Source of the DNA: Reyranella sp. CPCC 100927
GTDB taxonomy: Bacteria > Pseudomonadota > Alphaproteobacteria > Reyranellales > Reyranellaceae
NCBI RefSeq assembly: GCF_007859315.1
Contig: NZ_VOHA01000003.1
Span: 310,001-374,000, forward strand
Length of the DNA stretch: 64,000 nt
Direction of reading: 5' to 3'
The notes under the pieces were generated by a model, which saw only the letters and a program-made list of their open reading frames with translations, was not told the DNA's origin and did no database searches. Numbering within the stretch: the stretch's first letter is position 1; each line of letters begins with the position of its first letter. Of this stretch, positions 34,439 through 43,273 are shown one piece after another. Position numbers and translations under genes: made by a program.

Positions 34439-35614
34439 CTATGCTTCATCCTCGCGGTGGACGTCGTGCACCACGATGCCGGCACCGTCGGGTGGCATGG
34501 CAAGCCAGTCCTTGCGCTTGAGCGTGCGCTTGGTGTCCTCATAGCCGCTCTGCCAATGCTCATGCATCGACGTGGCCGAGAACTCGTAGTCCTTGGCGTG
34601 CCCTTCATAGGCCTTCTGCTGGTAGATCAGGTGCAGGATGGTGATCTCAGGCAGGTCGGCAAGCTGGTGCTTCAGGTGGCGCTCTTCGTCGGTGAGTTCG
34701 GCATCCGGCACCCTGGTCAGGGCACGGTGCAGGCGCATCTTCCAGGTCTGCAGCTGCCGATAGACATCCGTCGTGTAGCGCGTGCGCGATGAGTACATGA
34801 TGTCCTTGTGACGCCCCATCACGTCCTGCATGTCGCGGGGCAGCGTGCCGCGCGCGCTGAACAGGTCGACCTGGAAGATCAGCGTGTTGATGCAGTCGTC
34901 GTGTTCGAGCAGGTGCTGCAACGGCGTGTTCGACACGATGCCACCGTCCCAGAAATGGTCGGTGCCGATCTTCACCATCGGCAGGGCAGGCGGCAATGCG
35001 CCACTGGCCATCACGTGCTCTGGCCCGATCACCTCGGTGCGATTGTCGAAATACTTGAAGTTGCCGGACAGCACATTGACGGCTCCGACGGAGAAACGGC
35101 AATTCCCCTTGTTGACGAGGTCGAAGTCGACCAGATCGAGCAGCGTCTGGCGCAACGGCTCGCTGTCGTAATAGCTGGTCGCCTGCTTGGCCCCGGCCGG
35201 GCTGAACCAGGGGCCCGGCGAGTACGGGCTGAAAAAGCCGGGCTGGCCAAAGGCCATGGTCAGCCAGGAACTGGCGGCGTTGCGGGCGCGGCGGAAGACA
35301 TCGCCATCGGGCGTGTAGAGCCAGACCTTGCGATCCGTGATGCGATCCCAGAACGCCTGAAGTCGTTCCAGGCGCCGTTCGGGCGGATTGCCGGCAATGA
35401 TCGCTGAGTTGATGCCGCCGATCGATACGCCCGCCACCCAGTCAGGCTCGATCCCGGCTTCATGCAATGCCTGGTAGACGCCGCCCTGGTAGGCACCGAG
35501 AGCGCCGCCGCCTTGCAGTACGAGGGCAATGCGCTGGCATCGCTCGGGCCGCCAGGGTGTGGGCTTGTCGGTTGGCTCGCCAGGGGCGGGGGGAATCGAA
35601 ACGACGGCGTCCAT
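34439..35614 (-). CDS. Patatin-like phospholipase with DUF3734-type C-terminus
   Basis: 391 residues. Oxyanion motif LQGGGALGAYQGGVYQAL, nucleophile Ser64 in GVSIGG and the dyad Asp in FWDGGIVSNTPLQ. The C-terminal ~110 residues (YSSRTRYTTDVYRQLQTW, HWQSGYEDTKRTL) are the DUF3734 extension. In related alphaproteobacteria this gene sits with acetoacetate decarboxylase and 3-hydroxybutyrate dehydrogenase, suggesting a role with polyhydroxybutyrate or lipid turnover. The start with GGAGG (35614) is preferred to the GTG at 35638. Confidence 0.92.
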   Translation of the reverse strand: MDAVVSIPPAPGEPTDKPTPWRPERCQRIALVLQGGGALGAYQGGVYQALHEAGIEPDWVAGVSIGGINSAIIAGNPPERRLERLQAFWDRITDRKVWLYTPDGDVFRRARNAASSWLTMAFGQPGFFSPYSPGPWFSPAGAKQATSYYDSEPLRQTLLDLVDFDLVNKGNCRFSVGAVNVLSGNFKYFDNRTEVIGPEHVMASGALPPALPMVKIGTDHFWDGGIVSNTPLQHLLEHDDCINTLIFQVDLFSARGTLPRDMQDVMGRHKDIMYSSRTRYTTDVYRQLQTWKMRLHRALTRVPDAELTDEERHLKHQLADLPEITILHLIYQQKAYEGHAKDYEFSATSMHEHWQSGYEDTKRTLKRKDWLAMPPDGAGIVVHDVHREDEA

Positions 35615-35856
35615 GGGCAATCGACCTCCGCTTTGCACAACCGCTCAAGAACGGCGCTTCCGTTCGCCGGCGTGCGATAGACGACCAGCGTGTCAAAAGC
35701 ATGACTGGTACCGTCTGCCAACCAGCGAGTATGCCTTTCACGCCCGTGCCCGTCAGCAACCGGTAAGCCGCAGCGGCTCGGGCGGCGGCTAGCCGTAATT
35801 CACGAGTCACCAACGTCACGTACTGGCGATCCTCAGCGGCGATCGGGGAGAGTGCG

Positions 35857-36612
35857 ATGCGCAAACAGGACGTCCTGAAGCTGCCGTCCATGCCGGCGGC
35901 TGGGCCGAGCTATCCGGCCGGACCTTATCGCTTCGTCGATCGCGAATACATGGTGATCACCTACGAGACCGATCCGGACATCATTCGCGATCAGTTGCCC
36001 GAGCCGCTCGAGCCGATCGATGCGGCTCTCGTTCATTACGAGTGGATCAAGATGCCCGACAGCTCGGGCTTCGGCAGCTACACCGAGTCCGGCCTGGTGA
36101 TCCCGTGCCGCTGGCGCGATGAGGAGATGAATTTCGTCGCCCAGATGTATCTCGATGATGACCCGCCGATTGCGGCCGGTCGCGAGATCTGGGGCTTCCC
36201 CAAAAAGTACGCGCACCCCAAGCTGGAGATCGTCAAGGATACGCTGATCGGTACGTTGGCGTACTCCAACCACCTCGTGGCCATGGGCACCATGGGCTAC
36301 AAACACGAAACCATGGCCGGCAACGGCGAGCGCACGACACGAACGCTGTCAAAGACGCAGGTCAACCTCAAACTGATTCCCGGCGTCGACGGCAGTCCTG
36401 AAATCTGCCAGCTGGTGGCCTACAATCTGACGGACATCACCGTCAAAGGGTCCTGGCTGGGACCCGGTCGCTTGCATCTCGTGCCGCATGTCAATGCGCC
36501 GGTCGCCGACCTTCCCGTGCGTCGCATCGTGGGTGCGCATCACTTCATCGCCGATCTGACATTGCCGTACGGACGAGTCGTATTCGATTACAACAAGGAC
36601 GCCGCGCGCTGA
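35857..36612 (+). CDS. adc: Acetoacetate decarboxylase
   Basis: 251 residues. It decarboxylates acetoacetate to acetone and CO2 through a Schiff base; the catalytic lysine pair is Lys116-Lys117 in WGFPKKYAHPKLE, close to the classical numbering. GGEIW-like GREIWGFPKK and FDYNKDAA at the C-terminus also fit. It is divergent from the patatin gene across ~240 bp without other features. Confidence 0.95.
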   Translation: MRKQDVLKLPSMPAAGPSYPAGPYRFVDREYMVITYETDPDIIRDQLPEPLEPIDAALVHYEWIKMPDSSGFGSYTESGLVIPCRWRDEEMNFVAQMYLDDDPPIAAGREIWGFPKKYAHPKLEIVKDTLIGTLAYSNHLVAMGTMGYKHETMAGNGERTTRTLSKTQVNLKLIPGVDGSPEICQLVAYNLTDITVKGSWLGPGRLHLVPHVNAPVADLPVRRIVGAHHFIADLTLPYGRVVFDYNKDAAR

Positions 36613-36706
36613 AGCGGCGCGAGAGTCTTCACGACGTCAGCTTGCGGTAAGGCTGGCGTCAGAAAGCCCCAAAATACGGCACTTTTCGTGTTCGTGCGGG
36701 CGGATA

Positions 36707-36724
36707 CTTTCATCTGACATTCAT
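36707..36724 (+). promoter_or_regulatory. Possible Pho box upstream of the phosphate transporter gene
   Basis: CTTTCAT-CTGA-CATTCAT: two 7-mers matching CTGTCAT at 6/7 and 5/7 with the required 4-nt spacer, 72 nt before the pit start. PhoB control of pit genes is known in alphaproteobacteria. Two approximate 7-mers can occur by chance. Confidence 0.4.
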
Positions 36725-36795
36725 ACACCGGCGCTACTCATGGGTCATCGCTATCGCGGCGCCATCCGCCGCCATGCGTCATACGGAGGAGTTCG

Positions 36796-38415
36796 ATGAC
36801 CGACGTAGCAGCCTCGCCGACATTGGCAGGCCAAGCGCCTGCGGCGCGACCCAATCTCAACAGGCCGGCCAATAGGCTGACGGTTATTCTGTTTGTCGGC
36901 CTTCTGGCCGCAGGCCTCCTCTACACGGCGCACAGTCTCTACGCCGATGTGGTCGATGCACCGGGGCGCGCAACGACGCTGCTGCCGTTCATCTTGCTGG
37001 GCGTCGCTCTGCTGGTCGCGCTGGGCTTCGAGTTCGTGAACGGCTTTCATGATACCGCCAACGCCGTTGCCACTGTCATCTATACGCACTCGCTGCCGCC
37101 GCACGTCGCTGTGGTGTGGTCGGGCACCTGGAATTTCCTCGGCGTCCTCTTCTCCAGCGGCGCCGTTGCGTTCGGGATCATCTCGCTGCTGCCGGTCGAA
37201 CTGATCCTGCAGGTCGGTTCCGATGCCGGCTTCTCCATGGTGTTCGCGCTGCTGATTGCCGCGATCATCTGGAACGTCGGCACCTGGTATCTCGGCCTGC
37301 CGGCATCGAGCTCGCACACGCTGATCGGCTCGGTGATCGGCGTCGGTCTCGCCAATCAGCTCATGGCGCCGGCGGGCAATGCCACCAGCGGCGTCGACTG
37401 GGCGCAAGCCTCTAGCATCGGCTGGGCGCTGCTGCTGTCGCCTTTGGTGGGCTTTCTCTGCGCTGCCATCCTGCTGCTGGTGCTCAAGGCCGTTGCCCGC
37501 AGGCCCGAGCTGTACCAGGAACCCAAGGGCAATCAGCCGCCGCCGTGGTGGATCCGCAGCATCCTGGTGCTGACCTGCACCGGCGTCAGCTTTGCGCACG
37601 GTTCCAACGATGGTCAGAAGGGCATGGGTCTGATCATGCTGATCCTGATCGGCACCGTGCCGACAGCCTATGCGCTCAACCGGGCCGTGCCTGATTCACA
37701 CGTCACCCAGTTCCGTGCCGTTGCGCAGGTGACGCAACAGTCGCTGGCGCCGTATGCCAAGGGCGACGCGCCGAGTGACTTCCGCGAAGGCGTTGCCTCT
37801 TTCGTGCGCTCGCGCCACGTGGCGCCCGAGACGGTCCCGTCGCTGATCCGACTGATGGGCGATGTATCGGAGAATGTCGGCCGCTATGGCAGCCTGCGCA
37901 GTGTGCCGGCCGAGGTCGTGCAGAACGTCCGCAACGACATGTACCTGACGTCCGAGGCGATCCGCCTGATGCAGAAGACCGGCCAGCCGGCCTTCGATGC
38001 GGACACATCCAAGAATCTCGCCGCGTATCGCAAGGCTCTGGATGAAGCGACCAAGTTCATCCCGACCTGGGTCAAGGTTGCGGTCGCGATTGCGCTGGGA
38101 CTGGGCACCATGGTCGGCTGGCGACGCATCGTCGTCACCGTCGGCGAAAAGATCGGCAAGAGCCACATGACCTATGCCCAGGGTGCCTCGGCCGAAGTGG
38201 TGGCCATGTCGACAATCGGCGCCGCTGACATGTTCGGGTTGCCGGTATCGACCACCCACGTCCTGTCCTCGGGTGTGGCCGGCACCATGGCCGCCAACAA
38301 ATCAGGGCTGCAGTGGTCGACGGTCCGCAACCTGCTGATGGCCTGGGTGCTGACACTGCCAGCCGCCATCCTTCTGTCCGGCGGTTTGTACTTCATCTTC
38401 CGGCACTTGTTCTGA
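36796..38415 (+). CDS. pit: Inorganic phosphate transporter, PiT family
   Basis: A 539-residue inner-membrane low-affinity phosphate permease. Two family signatures: EFVNGFHDTANAVAT in the first half and VSFAHGSNDGQKGMG in the second, plus the repeated STTHVLSS / SSSHTLIGS helices. A long central hydrophilic loop (~300-410) separates the halves. A possible Pho box lies upstream. Confidence 0.93.
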   Translation: MTDVAASPTLAGQAPAARPNLNRPANRLTVILFVGLLAAGLLYTAHSLYADVVDAPGRATTLLPFILLGVALLVALGFEFVNGFHDTANAVATVIYTHSLPPHVAVVWSGTWNFLGVLFSSGAVAFGIISLLPVELILQVGSDAGFSMVFALLIAAIIWNVGTWYLGLPASSSHTLIGSVIGVGLANQLMAPAGNATSGVDWAQASSIGWALLLSPLVGFLCAAILLLVLKAVARRPELYQEPKGNQPPPWWIRSILVLTCTGVSFAHGSNDGQKGMGLIMLILIGTVPTAYALNRAVPDSHVTQFRAVAQVTQQSLAPYAKGDAPSDFREGVASFVRSRHVAPETVPSLIRLMGDVSENVGRYGSLRSVPAEVVQNVRNDMYLTSEAIRLMQKTGQPAFDADTSKNLAAYRKALDEATKFIPTWVKVAVAIALGLGTMVGWRRIVVTVGEKIGKSHMTYAQGASAEVVAMSTIGAADMFGLPVSTTHVLSSGVAGTMAANKSGLQWSTVRNLLMAWVLTLPAAILLSGGLYFIFRHLF

Positions 38416-38440
38416 GCTGCCGGAACCGAGGACAGCGCTG

Positions 38441-38525
38441 CGAGCACGGGCCGGCATGCCCGTGCTCGGGGACGTGCTGTAATGTGAGTCGCTACTGTCA
38501 TCCCAAGCGTGGCGAGGGATGACAG
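38441..38525. terminator. Two hairpins between convergent pit and hemA
   Basis: A perfect 11-bp hairpin (38441-38451 with 38458-38468) is followed by a perfect 10-bp hairpin (38495-38504 with 38516-38525) whose GTCATCCC end is shared with the family B repeats. Neither has a U-tract, but their position between two gene ends suggests bidirectional termination. Confidence 0.5.
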
Positions 38526-38530
38526 GTGTT

Positions 38531-39757
38531 TCAGGCGGCCGCGGGACGCACCAGGCCGAGTTCCTGCCAGACGTCCTGCAGTGCCACGACCAACGCGTCC
38601 ATCAATCCGTCGTCGTGCACCGGCGACGGCGTAATGCGCAGTCGCTCGGCGCCGCGCGGTACGGTCGGATAGTTGATCGGCTGGATGTAGATGCCATGCC
38701 GGTCCAGCAGCAGGTCGCTGGCGCGCTTGCACAGGGACGCATCGCCGATGAACAGCGGCACGATGTGGGTTTGCGACGGCATCACCGGCAGGCCGGCGGC
38801 CAACAGGCGTCGCTTCAGCGACGTCGCGCGCTCCTGATGCCGTGTGCGCAGCTCCGGATGGCTGCGGACGTGGCGCACACTGGCCAGGGCACCGGCGGCA
38901 ATGGCCGGCGGCATGGACGTGCTGAAGATGAAGCCCGATGCGTTGCTGCGCACGAAGTCGATCAGCGCCGTCGAGGCTGTGACGTAGCCGCCGACAACGC
39001 CGAAGCCCTTGGCCAAGGTGCCCTGGATGATGTCGAGGCGATGCATGACGCCGTCACGCTCGGCGACTCCCGCGCCATGGGCGCCATAGAGGCCGACCGC
39101 GTGAACTTCGTCGAGATAGGTGAGGGCGCCGTATTCGGCCGCGAGATCGCAGATCTCGGCGATGGGGCCGATGTCACCGTCCATCGAGTACACCGACTCG
39201 AAGGCGACGATCTTGGGTGTTGCCGGGTCGGTATCGGCCAGCAGCGCCTGTAGATGCGCCACGTCGTTATGCTGGAAGACGCGGCAAGCCGCGCGACTGT
39301 TGCGGATGCCGGCAATCATCGAGGCGTGGTTCAGCGCATCGGAGAACACCATGCAGCCCGGCAGACGGGCGGCTAGCGTCGCCAAGGTCGCTTCGTTGGC
39401 GACATAGCCGGAGGTGAAGATCAGCGCCGCGTCCTTGCCATGCAGTATCGCAAGCTCGCGCTCCAGTTCGACATGCAGGTGATTGGTGCCGGAGATGTTG
39501 CGGGTGCCGCCGGCGCCGGCACCTTGTGCCGCCACGGCATCGCGCATGGCCTCGAGCACCACCGGATGGCTGCCCATGCCCAGATAGTCGTTGCTGCACC
39601 AGACCACGACCTCGCGGGGCGCGCCCACCGGCGGCCGGTAGACGGCCCGTGGATAGCGGCCTGCCAACCGTTCCAGATCGGCGAAGACGCGGTAGCGGCC
39701 TTCTCGGCGCAGCCCACCCAGCGCTTCGGCGAAGAACCGCTCGTAGTCAAACCCCAT
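38531..39757 (-). CDS. hemA: 5-aminolevulinate synthase
   Basis: 408 residues. A PLP enzyme condensing glycine and succinyl-CoA to 5-aminolevulinate, the first step of heme synthesis in alphaproteobacteria. The PLP lysine is Lys250 in [34 protein letters not shown] and [11 protein letters not shown] are canonical. The family usually has Ala where this protein has Gly after the lysine. The ATG at 39757 follows GGGAG. It is divergent from the ECF sigma gene. Confidence 0.94.
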   Translation of the reverse strand: MGFDYERFFAEALGGLRREGRYRVFADLERLAGRYPRAVYRPPVGAPREVVVWCSNDYLGMGSHPVVLEAMRDAVAAQGAGAGGTRNISGTNHLHVELERELAILHGKDAALIFTSGYVANEATLATLAARLPGCMVFSDALNHASMIAGIRNSRAACRVFQHNDVAHLQALLADTDPATPKIVAFESVYSMDGDIGPIAEICDLAAEYGALTYLDEVHAVGLYGAHGAGVAERDGVMHRLDIIQGTLAKGFGVVGGYVTASTALIDFVRSNASGFIFSTSMPPAIAAGALASVRHVRSHPELRTRHQERATSLKRRLLAAGLPVMPSQTHIVPLFIGDASLCKRASDLLLDRHGIYIQPINYPTVPRGAERLRITPSPVHDDGLMDALVVALQDVWQELGLVRPAAA

Positions 39758-39848
39758 GGTGATCTCCCGGCCGTCCGCGCTTTCCATGGCGCGCGGTCTC
39801 TACCGTCTACAACGCTGTTTTGCCAGCCAAATTCCGTCGCACCATGCG

Positions 39849-39902
39849 AGCGGGCGGGGATGAACGTCAAGTCTTCGGCCGACCGCCAGCGGGCGGGGAT
39901 GA
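39849..39902 (+). repeat. 15-bp perfect direct repeat before the ECF sigma gene
   Basis: AGCGGGCGGGGATGA occurs at 39849-39863 and 39888-39902, 39 bp apart, in the short leader of the ECF sigma factor gene. It could be a tandem regulator site or a duplication including the ribosome site of the sigma gene. Confidence 0.5.
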
Positions 39903-39908
39903 GACGCG

Positions 39909-40478
39909 GTGGCGGCCATGCTACAAGCCGCCGCGATGGACAGGGGCGACGACGAGCACCTGCGGCTGGCCTTGGCGGCGACAGCGCGCGGCGACCGGAA
40001 GGCCTTTGCCGACCTGTATCGGCTGGCGTCACCGACGCTGATGGCCGTGGCATTGCGCGTCCTGGCGCGGCGGGATGCGGCCGAAGACGTCCTGCAGGAG
40101 GCGTTCCTGGCGATCTGGGACAAGGCGGGTCAGTATCAGGCCGAGCGCGGTGCGCCGCTGGGCTGGATGGCGATGGTGGTGCGACATCGTGCCATCGACC
40201 GGGTACGCCGGGAACGGCGACGCGGTGAGGATGTTTTTGCATCCCCGGACGAGGCTGGCGACGTACCGTCCATGACAGAGCGGGCCGACAGCTCGGCGCA
40301 TGACGTGTTGGCTTGCCTTGGCCGGTTGGCCCCGGAGCCGCGCCGGGCAATCTGGCTGGCCTTGCGCCATGGGTTTACGCACGAGGAGGTGGCTGCCCGC
40401 ATGGACCGACCGCTAGGCACCGTGAAAAGCTGGATCCGGCGTGGGGTGATCGACCTGAAGGAATGCCTGGACAGATGA
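39909..40478 (+). CDS. ECF-family RNA polymerase sigma factor
   Basis: 189 residues with sigma-2 (ADLYRLASPTLMAVALRVLARRDAAEDVLQEAFLAIW) and sigma-4 (RRAIWLALRHGFTHEEVAARMDRPLGTVKSWIRRG) regions and no long extensions. The start is uncertain: GTG 39909 has the best-spaced GGGGAT, while ATG 39918 and 39936 are alternatives. It overlaps the anti-sigma gene by 4 bp (ATGA), so the pair is stoichiometrically coupled. It probably responds to oxidative or singlet-oxygen-like stress. Confidence 0.9.
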   Translation: MAAMLQAAAMDRGDDEHLRLALAATARGDRKAFADLYRLASPTLMAVALRVLARRDAAEDVLQEAFLAIWDKAGQYQAERGAPLGWMAMVVRHRAIDRVRRERRRGEDVFASPDEAGDVPSMTERADSSAHDVLACLGRLAPEPRRAIWLALRHGFTHEEVAARMDRPLGTVKSWIRRGVIDLKECLDR

Positions 40479-41026
40479 GCGACCGTGATCTCGAGGCCCA
40501 GGCGGCCGAATACGTGCTGGGCACCTTGGATGGGGATGACCGTACCGCGTTCGAGGCACGTCTGGCGGTCGACCCGGTGGTGCGCGCCCGTGTCGACGCC
40601 TGGGAGCAGCGCCTGGCCCCCGGCGTGACGGTGGCCACGGTCGATCAGGCGCCGGAGCCGGGCGCCTGGCAGCGTCTCGACGCGGCGCTGTCGGCCCACC
40701 GGGCTGGGGATCTCGGCGGCATCACGGTCCGTGGTGATGCCGGCACGTGGCAGCCCTTGGCGGAGGGCGCCGACATCAAGCTGCTGTGGGTTGACGCGGC
40801 GGCGCGCACACGCTCCTTCCTGTTGCGCCTGGCCCCGGGTGCCCGGGTGCCGGCCCATCCGCATCCGACGACCGAGGAATGCCTCGTCCTGTCGGGCGAC
40901 ATGGTGATCGGCGATACGGTCTTCCATGCCGGCGACTATCACGTGGCGCCGGCCGGGCTCGACCACCCCGAACTCACCAGCCGCGGTGGCGGTGTCGTCT
41001 TCATCCGGGGTCCGCTCTACGCGTGA
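40475..41026 (+). CDS. Anti-sigma factor: RskA-like N-terminus fused to ChrR-type cupin
   Basis: 183 residues. The first ~45 (AAEYVLGTLDGDDRTAFEARLAVDP) match the RskA-type anti-sigma start. The C-terminal ~90 form a cupin with metal ligands in PAHPHPTTEECLVLSGD and AGLDHPE, as in ChrR. The usual ChrR zinc-binding H-x3-C-x2-C anti-sigma motif is absent and there is no membrane helix, so this should be a soluble, cupin-sensing anti-sigma factor. Confidence 0.8.
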   Translation: MSDRDLEAQAAEYVLGTLDGDDRTAFEARLAVDPVVRARVDAWEQRLAPGVTVATVDQAPEPGAWQRLDAALSAHRAGDLGGITVRGDAGTWQPLAEGADIKLLWVDAAARTRSFLLRLAPGARVPAHPHPTTEECLVLSGDMVIGDTVFHAGDYHVAPAGLDHPELTSRGGGVVFIRGPLYA

Positions 41027-41044
41027 CGTCGTCGGCGGAAGCGG

Positions 41045-41650
41045 TCAAGACATGCGCAGTGCGAGCCAGGTCCAGTAGACGCCCGCGGCACGGTTCCCGG
41101 GCTGCATCGACTCGGTCTTCTGTTGCCGCAGCAGGCGAAAACCCACGGTCGCTGCCAGATCAAGGGTGTCTTCCGCTCGTACCGCATGAACCGGTCGGTT
41201 CGGCGCCCCGATGCCATGCCGAAGCGACAGGATGAGCAGGCCGCCCGCGCCCGTCATGTCAGCCAGAACACTGACGGCGATGCGGCGCTCCGCGTCGTCC
41301 AGGTGCTGCCAGACGGCGTTGACGATCAACAGGTCGAACGGCGGTTCCCGTCGCAACAGCGACAGAGCCGGCAGCCGATCGTTCAACCAGCGGATTTTCG
41401 ATGATCGATGCCGCTCCATCCCGGCCAGGCGCAGCGCGTCGACCGGTTCGACCGCCAGGACGTCATGGCCTTGCTGCGCAAACCAAGCCGCGTCCCGTCC
41501 CGTTCCGGCACCGATGTCGGCCACGCGTGATGGCGTCCCGGGAAGGATATCGGCGACGGGCTTGAAGAGGTCGGCCGAGGAAATGGCCTCGAACCGCGGG
41601 ATCAATTCCGCGGATGAATCAGCGTAGCCCCGCAGGACGTCACTGGTCAT
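41045..41650 (-). CDS. SAM-dependent methyltransferase
   Basis: 201 residues, class I Rossmann methyltransferase: motif I VADIGAGTGRDAAWFAQQG, DVLAVEPVDAL (acidic residue at the end of strand 2) and LLIVNAVWQHLDD. It follows a cupin and an MFS gene on the same strand. The acceptor is unknown. Confidence 0.87.
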   Translation of the reverse strand: MTSDVLRGYADSSAELIPRFEAISSADLFKPVADILPGTPSRVADIGAGTGRDAAWFAQQGHDVLAVEPVDALRLAGMERHRSSKIRWLNDRLPALSLLRREPPFDLLIVNAVWQHLDDAERRIAVSVLADMTGAGGLLILSLRHGIGAPNRPVHAVRAEDTLDLAATVGFRLLRQQKTESMQPGNRAAGVYWTWLALRMS

Positions 41651-41666
41651 TCGACGATCCCGGGTA

Positions 41667-41996
41667 TCAGTCGACGATGAACAGCCGGGCACCGGTGGTG
41701 GTCCGCGAGCGGTGCGGTTCGGCGCCATCGGCGACCTGGTAGCTCATCCCGGGCTTCAACACCGACACACGGCCGTCCTTGAGCTCGGTCACCAGCTCGC
41801 CCTCGAGGCACAGCAGGATGTGACCCTTTTCGCACCAATGGTCGGCAAGGTAGCCGGGCGTGTATTCGACCAGGCGGACGCGGATGTCGCCGAACTGCTG
41901 GGTACGCCACAGCGCCTTGCCGGTTTCGCCGGGATGCTCGCTGGGGGCGATCGCTGACCAGTCGGTGGTGCCGAACGGGATCGCAGACATCTTCAT
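41667..41996 (-). CDS. DHCW-motif small cupin
   Basis: 109 residues forming a single cupin barrel. YLADHWCEKGHILLCLEGELV contains the DHWC signature of the DHCW-type cupin family. The gene overlaps the MFS gene by 4 bp. The role is unknown, probably small-molecule binding. Confidence 0.8.
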   Translation of the reverse strand: MKMSAIPFGTTDWSAIAPSEHPGETGKALWRTQQFGDIRVRLVEYTPGYLADHWCEKGHILLCLEGELVTELKDGRVSVLKPGMSYQVADGAEPHRSRTTTGARLFIVD

Positions 41997-43216
41997 GAGG
42001 TGCTCCTGGTACGCCAGGTGGCTGGCGACGGTGCCGCGAGGATGCAGACGGCCCCCAGAAAAGCAAGCACGGCGCCACCCAGGATGGTGGCGACGTAGGA
42101 GCCGGAGAGGTCGAACATGAAGCCGGCCGCCGTCGGCCCCAGCAGGGCGCCGACCGACACGCTGGCGTACTGGGCGCCCAGGATGGCGCCGACGGCGCGG
42201 GTCCCGAAGTAGTCGGCGATCACCGACGGTGCCATGGCGACGAAGCCGCCGTAGAAGGCGCCGAACGCCGTGGCGAAAATCGCCAGCAACCAGACGTCCG
42301 TGGTCGATGCCCAGAGCAATTGCGCGGCGCCGGTACCCAGGAACATGGCGGCATAGCCACGTTGACGCCCGATCCGGTGGGCGAGGCCGGCGAAGGCAAA
42401 GCGGCCGACCGCACTGCCGATGCCCAGCAGCGTGATCAGGGTGACGCCGTAGGCTTCGCTGAGACCGGCGTCGCGGACATAGGGGACGAGGTGCACGAAC
42501 GGTATGAACAGGCCAAAGGCATTGGCGGCGCAGGCGATGAACAACAGCCAGAAGGGCAGGGTGCGGGCCGCTTCGGCCAGGCTCTCTCCGGTTCCATTGG
42601 CCGCCGTGGCGCTGGTCGCATCGCCGTCGGGATGCTGACCGTAGAGTTCAGGCGACCGCAGCATGGTGAAGGCAGCAAAGAGAGCGCAGGCCAGCGTGAT
42701 GAGACCGAGCCCGACATAGGCATTGCGCCATCCCCAGTGATCGATCATCGCCTGGGCCAGGGGCGGCGCCAGGATGGTGCCGACGCCGATGCCGGATACG
42801 GCGATGCCGGTCGCCAGGCCGCGTCGCCGCAGGAACCAGCGCTGAACGGCAGCGATGGCGGGGACATAGGCGAGGCCGATGCCAACCCCGACGCCGGTGC
42901 CGTAGCCGATATAGACGTGCCACAACGTCGTCGCCTGGCTGGCGGCAAAGGCGCCGAGCGCTACCAGCGCCATGCCGCCGGCCACCACCCAGCGCGGCCC
43001 GATCCGATCGGCCAGCGCCCCGCTGGGCAGGCCGAGGGAAAAGTAGAGGCCGCCCGCCACCGCGAAGACCAGCGAGATATCGCCGCGGCGCGCCCCGAAC
43101 TCCGACTGCAGCGGCAGGAAGAAGGCGGCGAAGCAATAGGCGACACCGAAGCCGACGCACAGCACGGCGAATGTGCTGGCAACGACCCACCAGCCGTAGA
43201 ACGCGCGGTCTTTCAT
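41993..43216 (-). CDS. MFS transporter (OFA/monocarboxylate-type)
   Basis: 407 residues, about 12 hydrophobic segments. The opening FYGWWVVASTFAVLCVGFGVAYCF and the loop SGALADRIGPRWVV are typical of oxalate/formate- or monocarboxylate-type MFS proteins. It heads a three-gene operon with the cupin and methyltransferase. Confidence 0.87.
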   Translation of the reverse strand: MKDRAFYGWWVVASTFAVLCVGFGVAYCFAAFFLPLQSEFGARRGDISLVFAVAGGLYFSLGLPSGALADRIGPRWVVAGGMALVALGAFAASQATTLWHVYIGYGTGVGVGIGLAYVPAIAAVQRWFLRRRGLATGIAVSGIGVGTILAPPLAQAMIDHWGWRNAYVGLGLITLACALFAAFTMLRSPELYGQHPDGDATSATAANGTGESLAEAARTLPFWLLFIACAANAFGLFIPFVHLVPYVRDAGLSEAYGVTLITLLGIGSAVGRFAFAGLAHRIGRQRGYAAMFLGTGAAQLLWASTTDVWLLAIFATAFGAFYGGFVAMAPSVIADYFGTRAVGAILGAQYASVSVGALLGPTAAGFMFDLSGSYVATILGGAVLAFLGAVCILAAPSPATWRTRSTS

Positions 43217-43273
43217 GTGTGTGATGCCATCACGGCCTCCCCGCCAGGGAGAGGCGCGCCCCCGTCGGACTCG

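Noticed and set aside
36751-37599. Long open frames antisense to pit, mlaE, fabI, livM and the channel gene
   Set aside because: High GC removes stop codons on the opposite strand. These are Arg/His/Gln-rich, lack ribosome sites and overlap genes with clear families.
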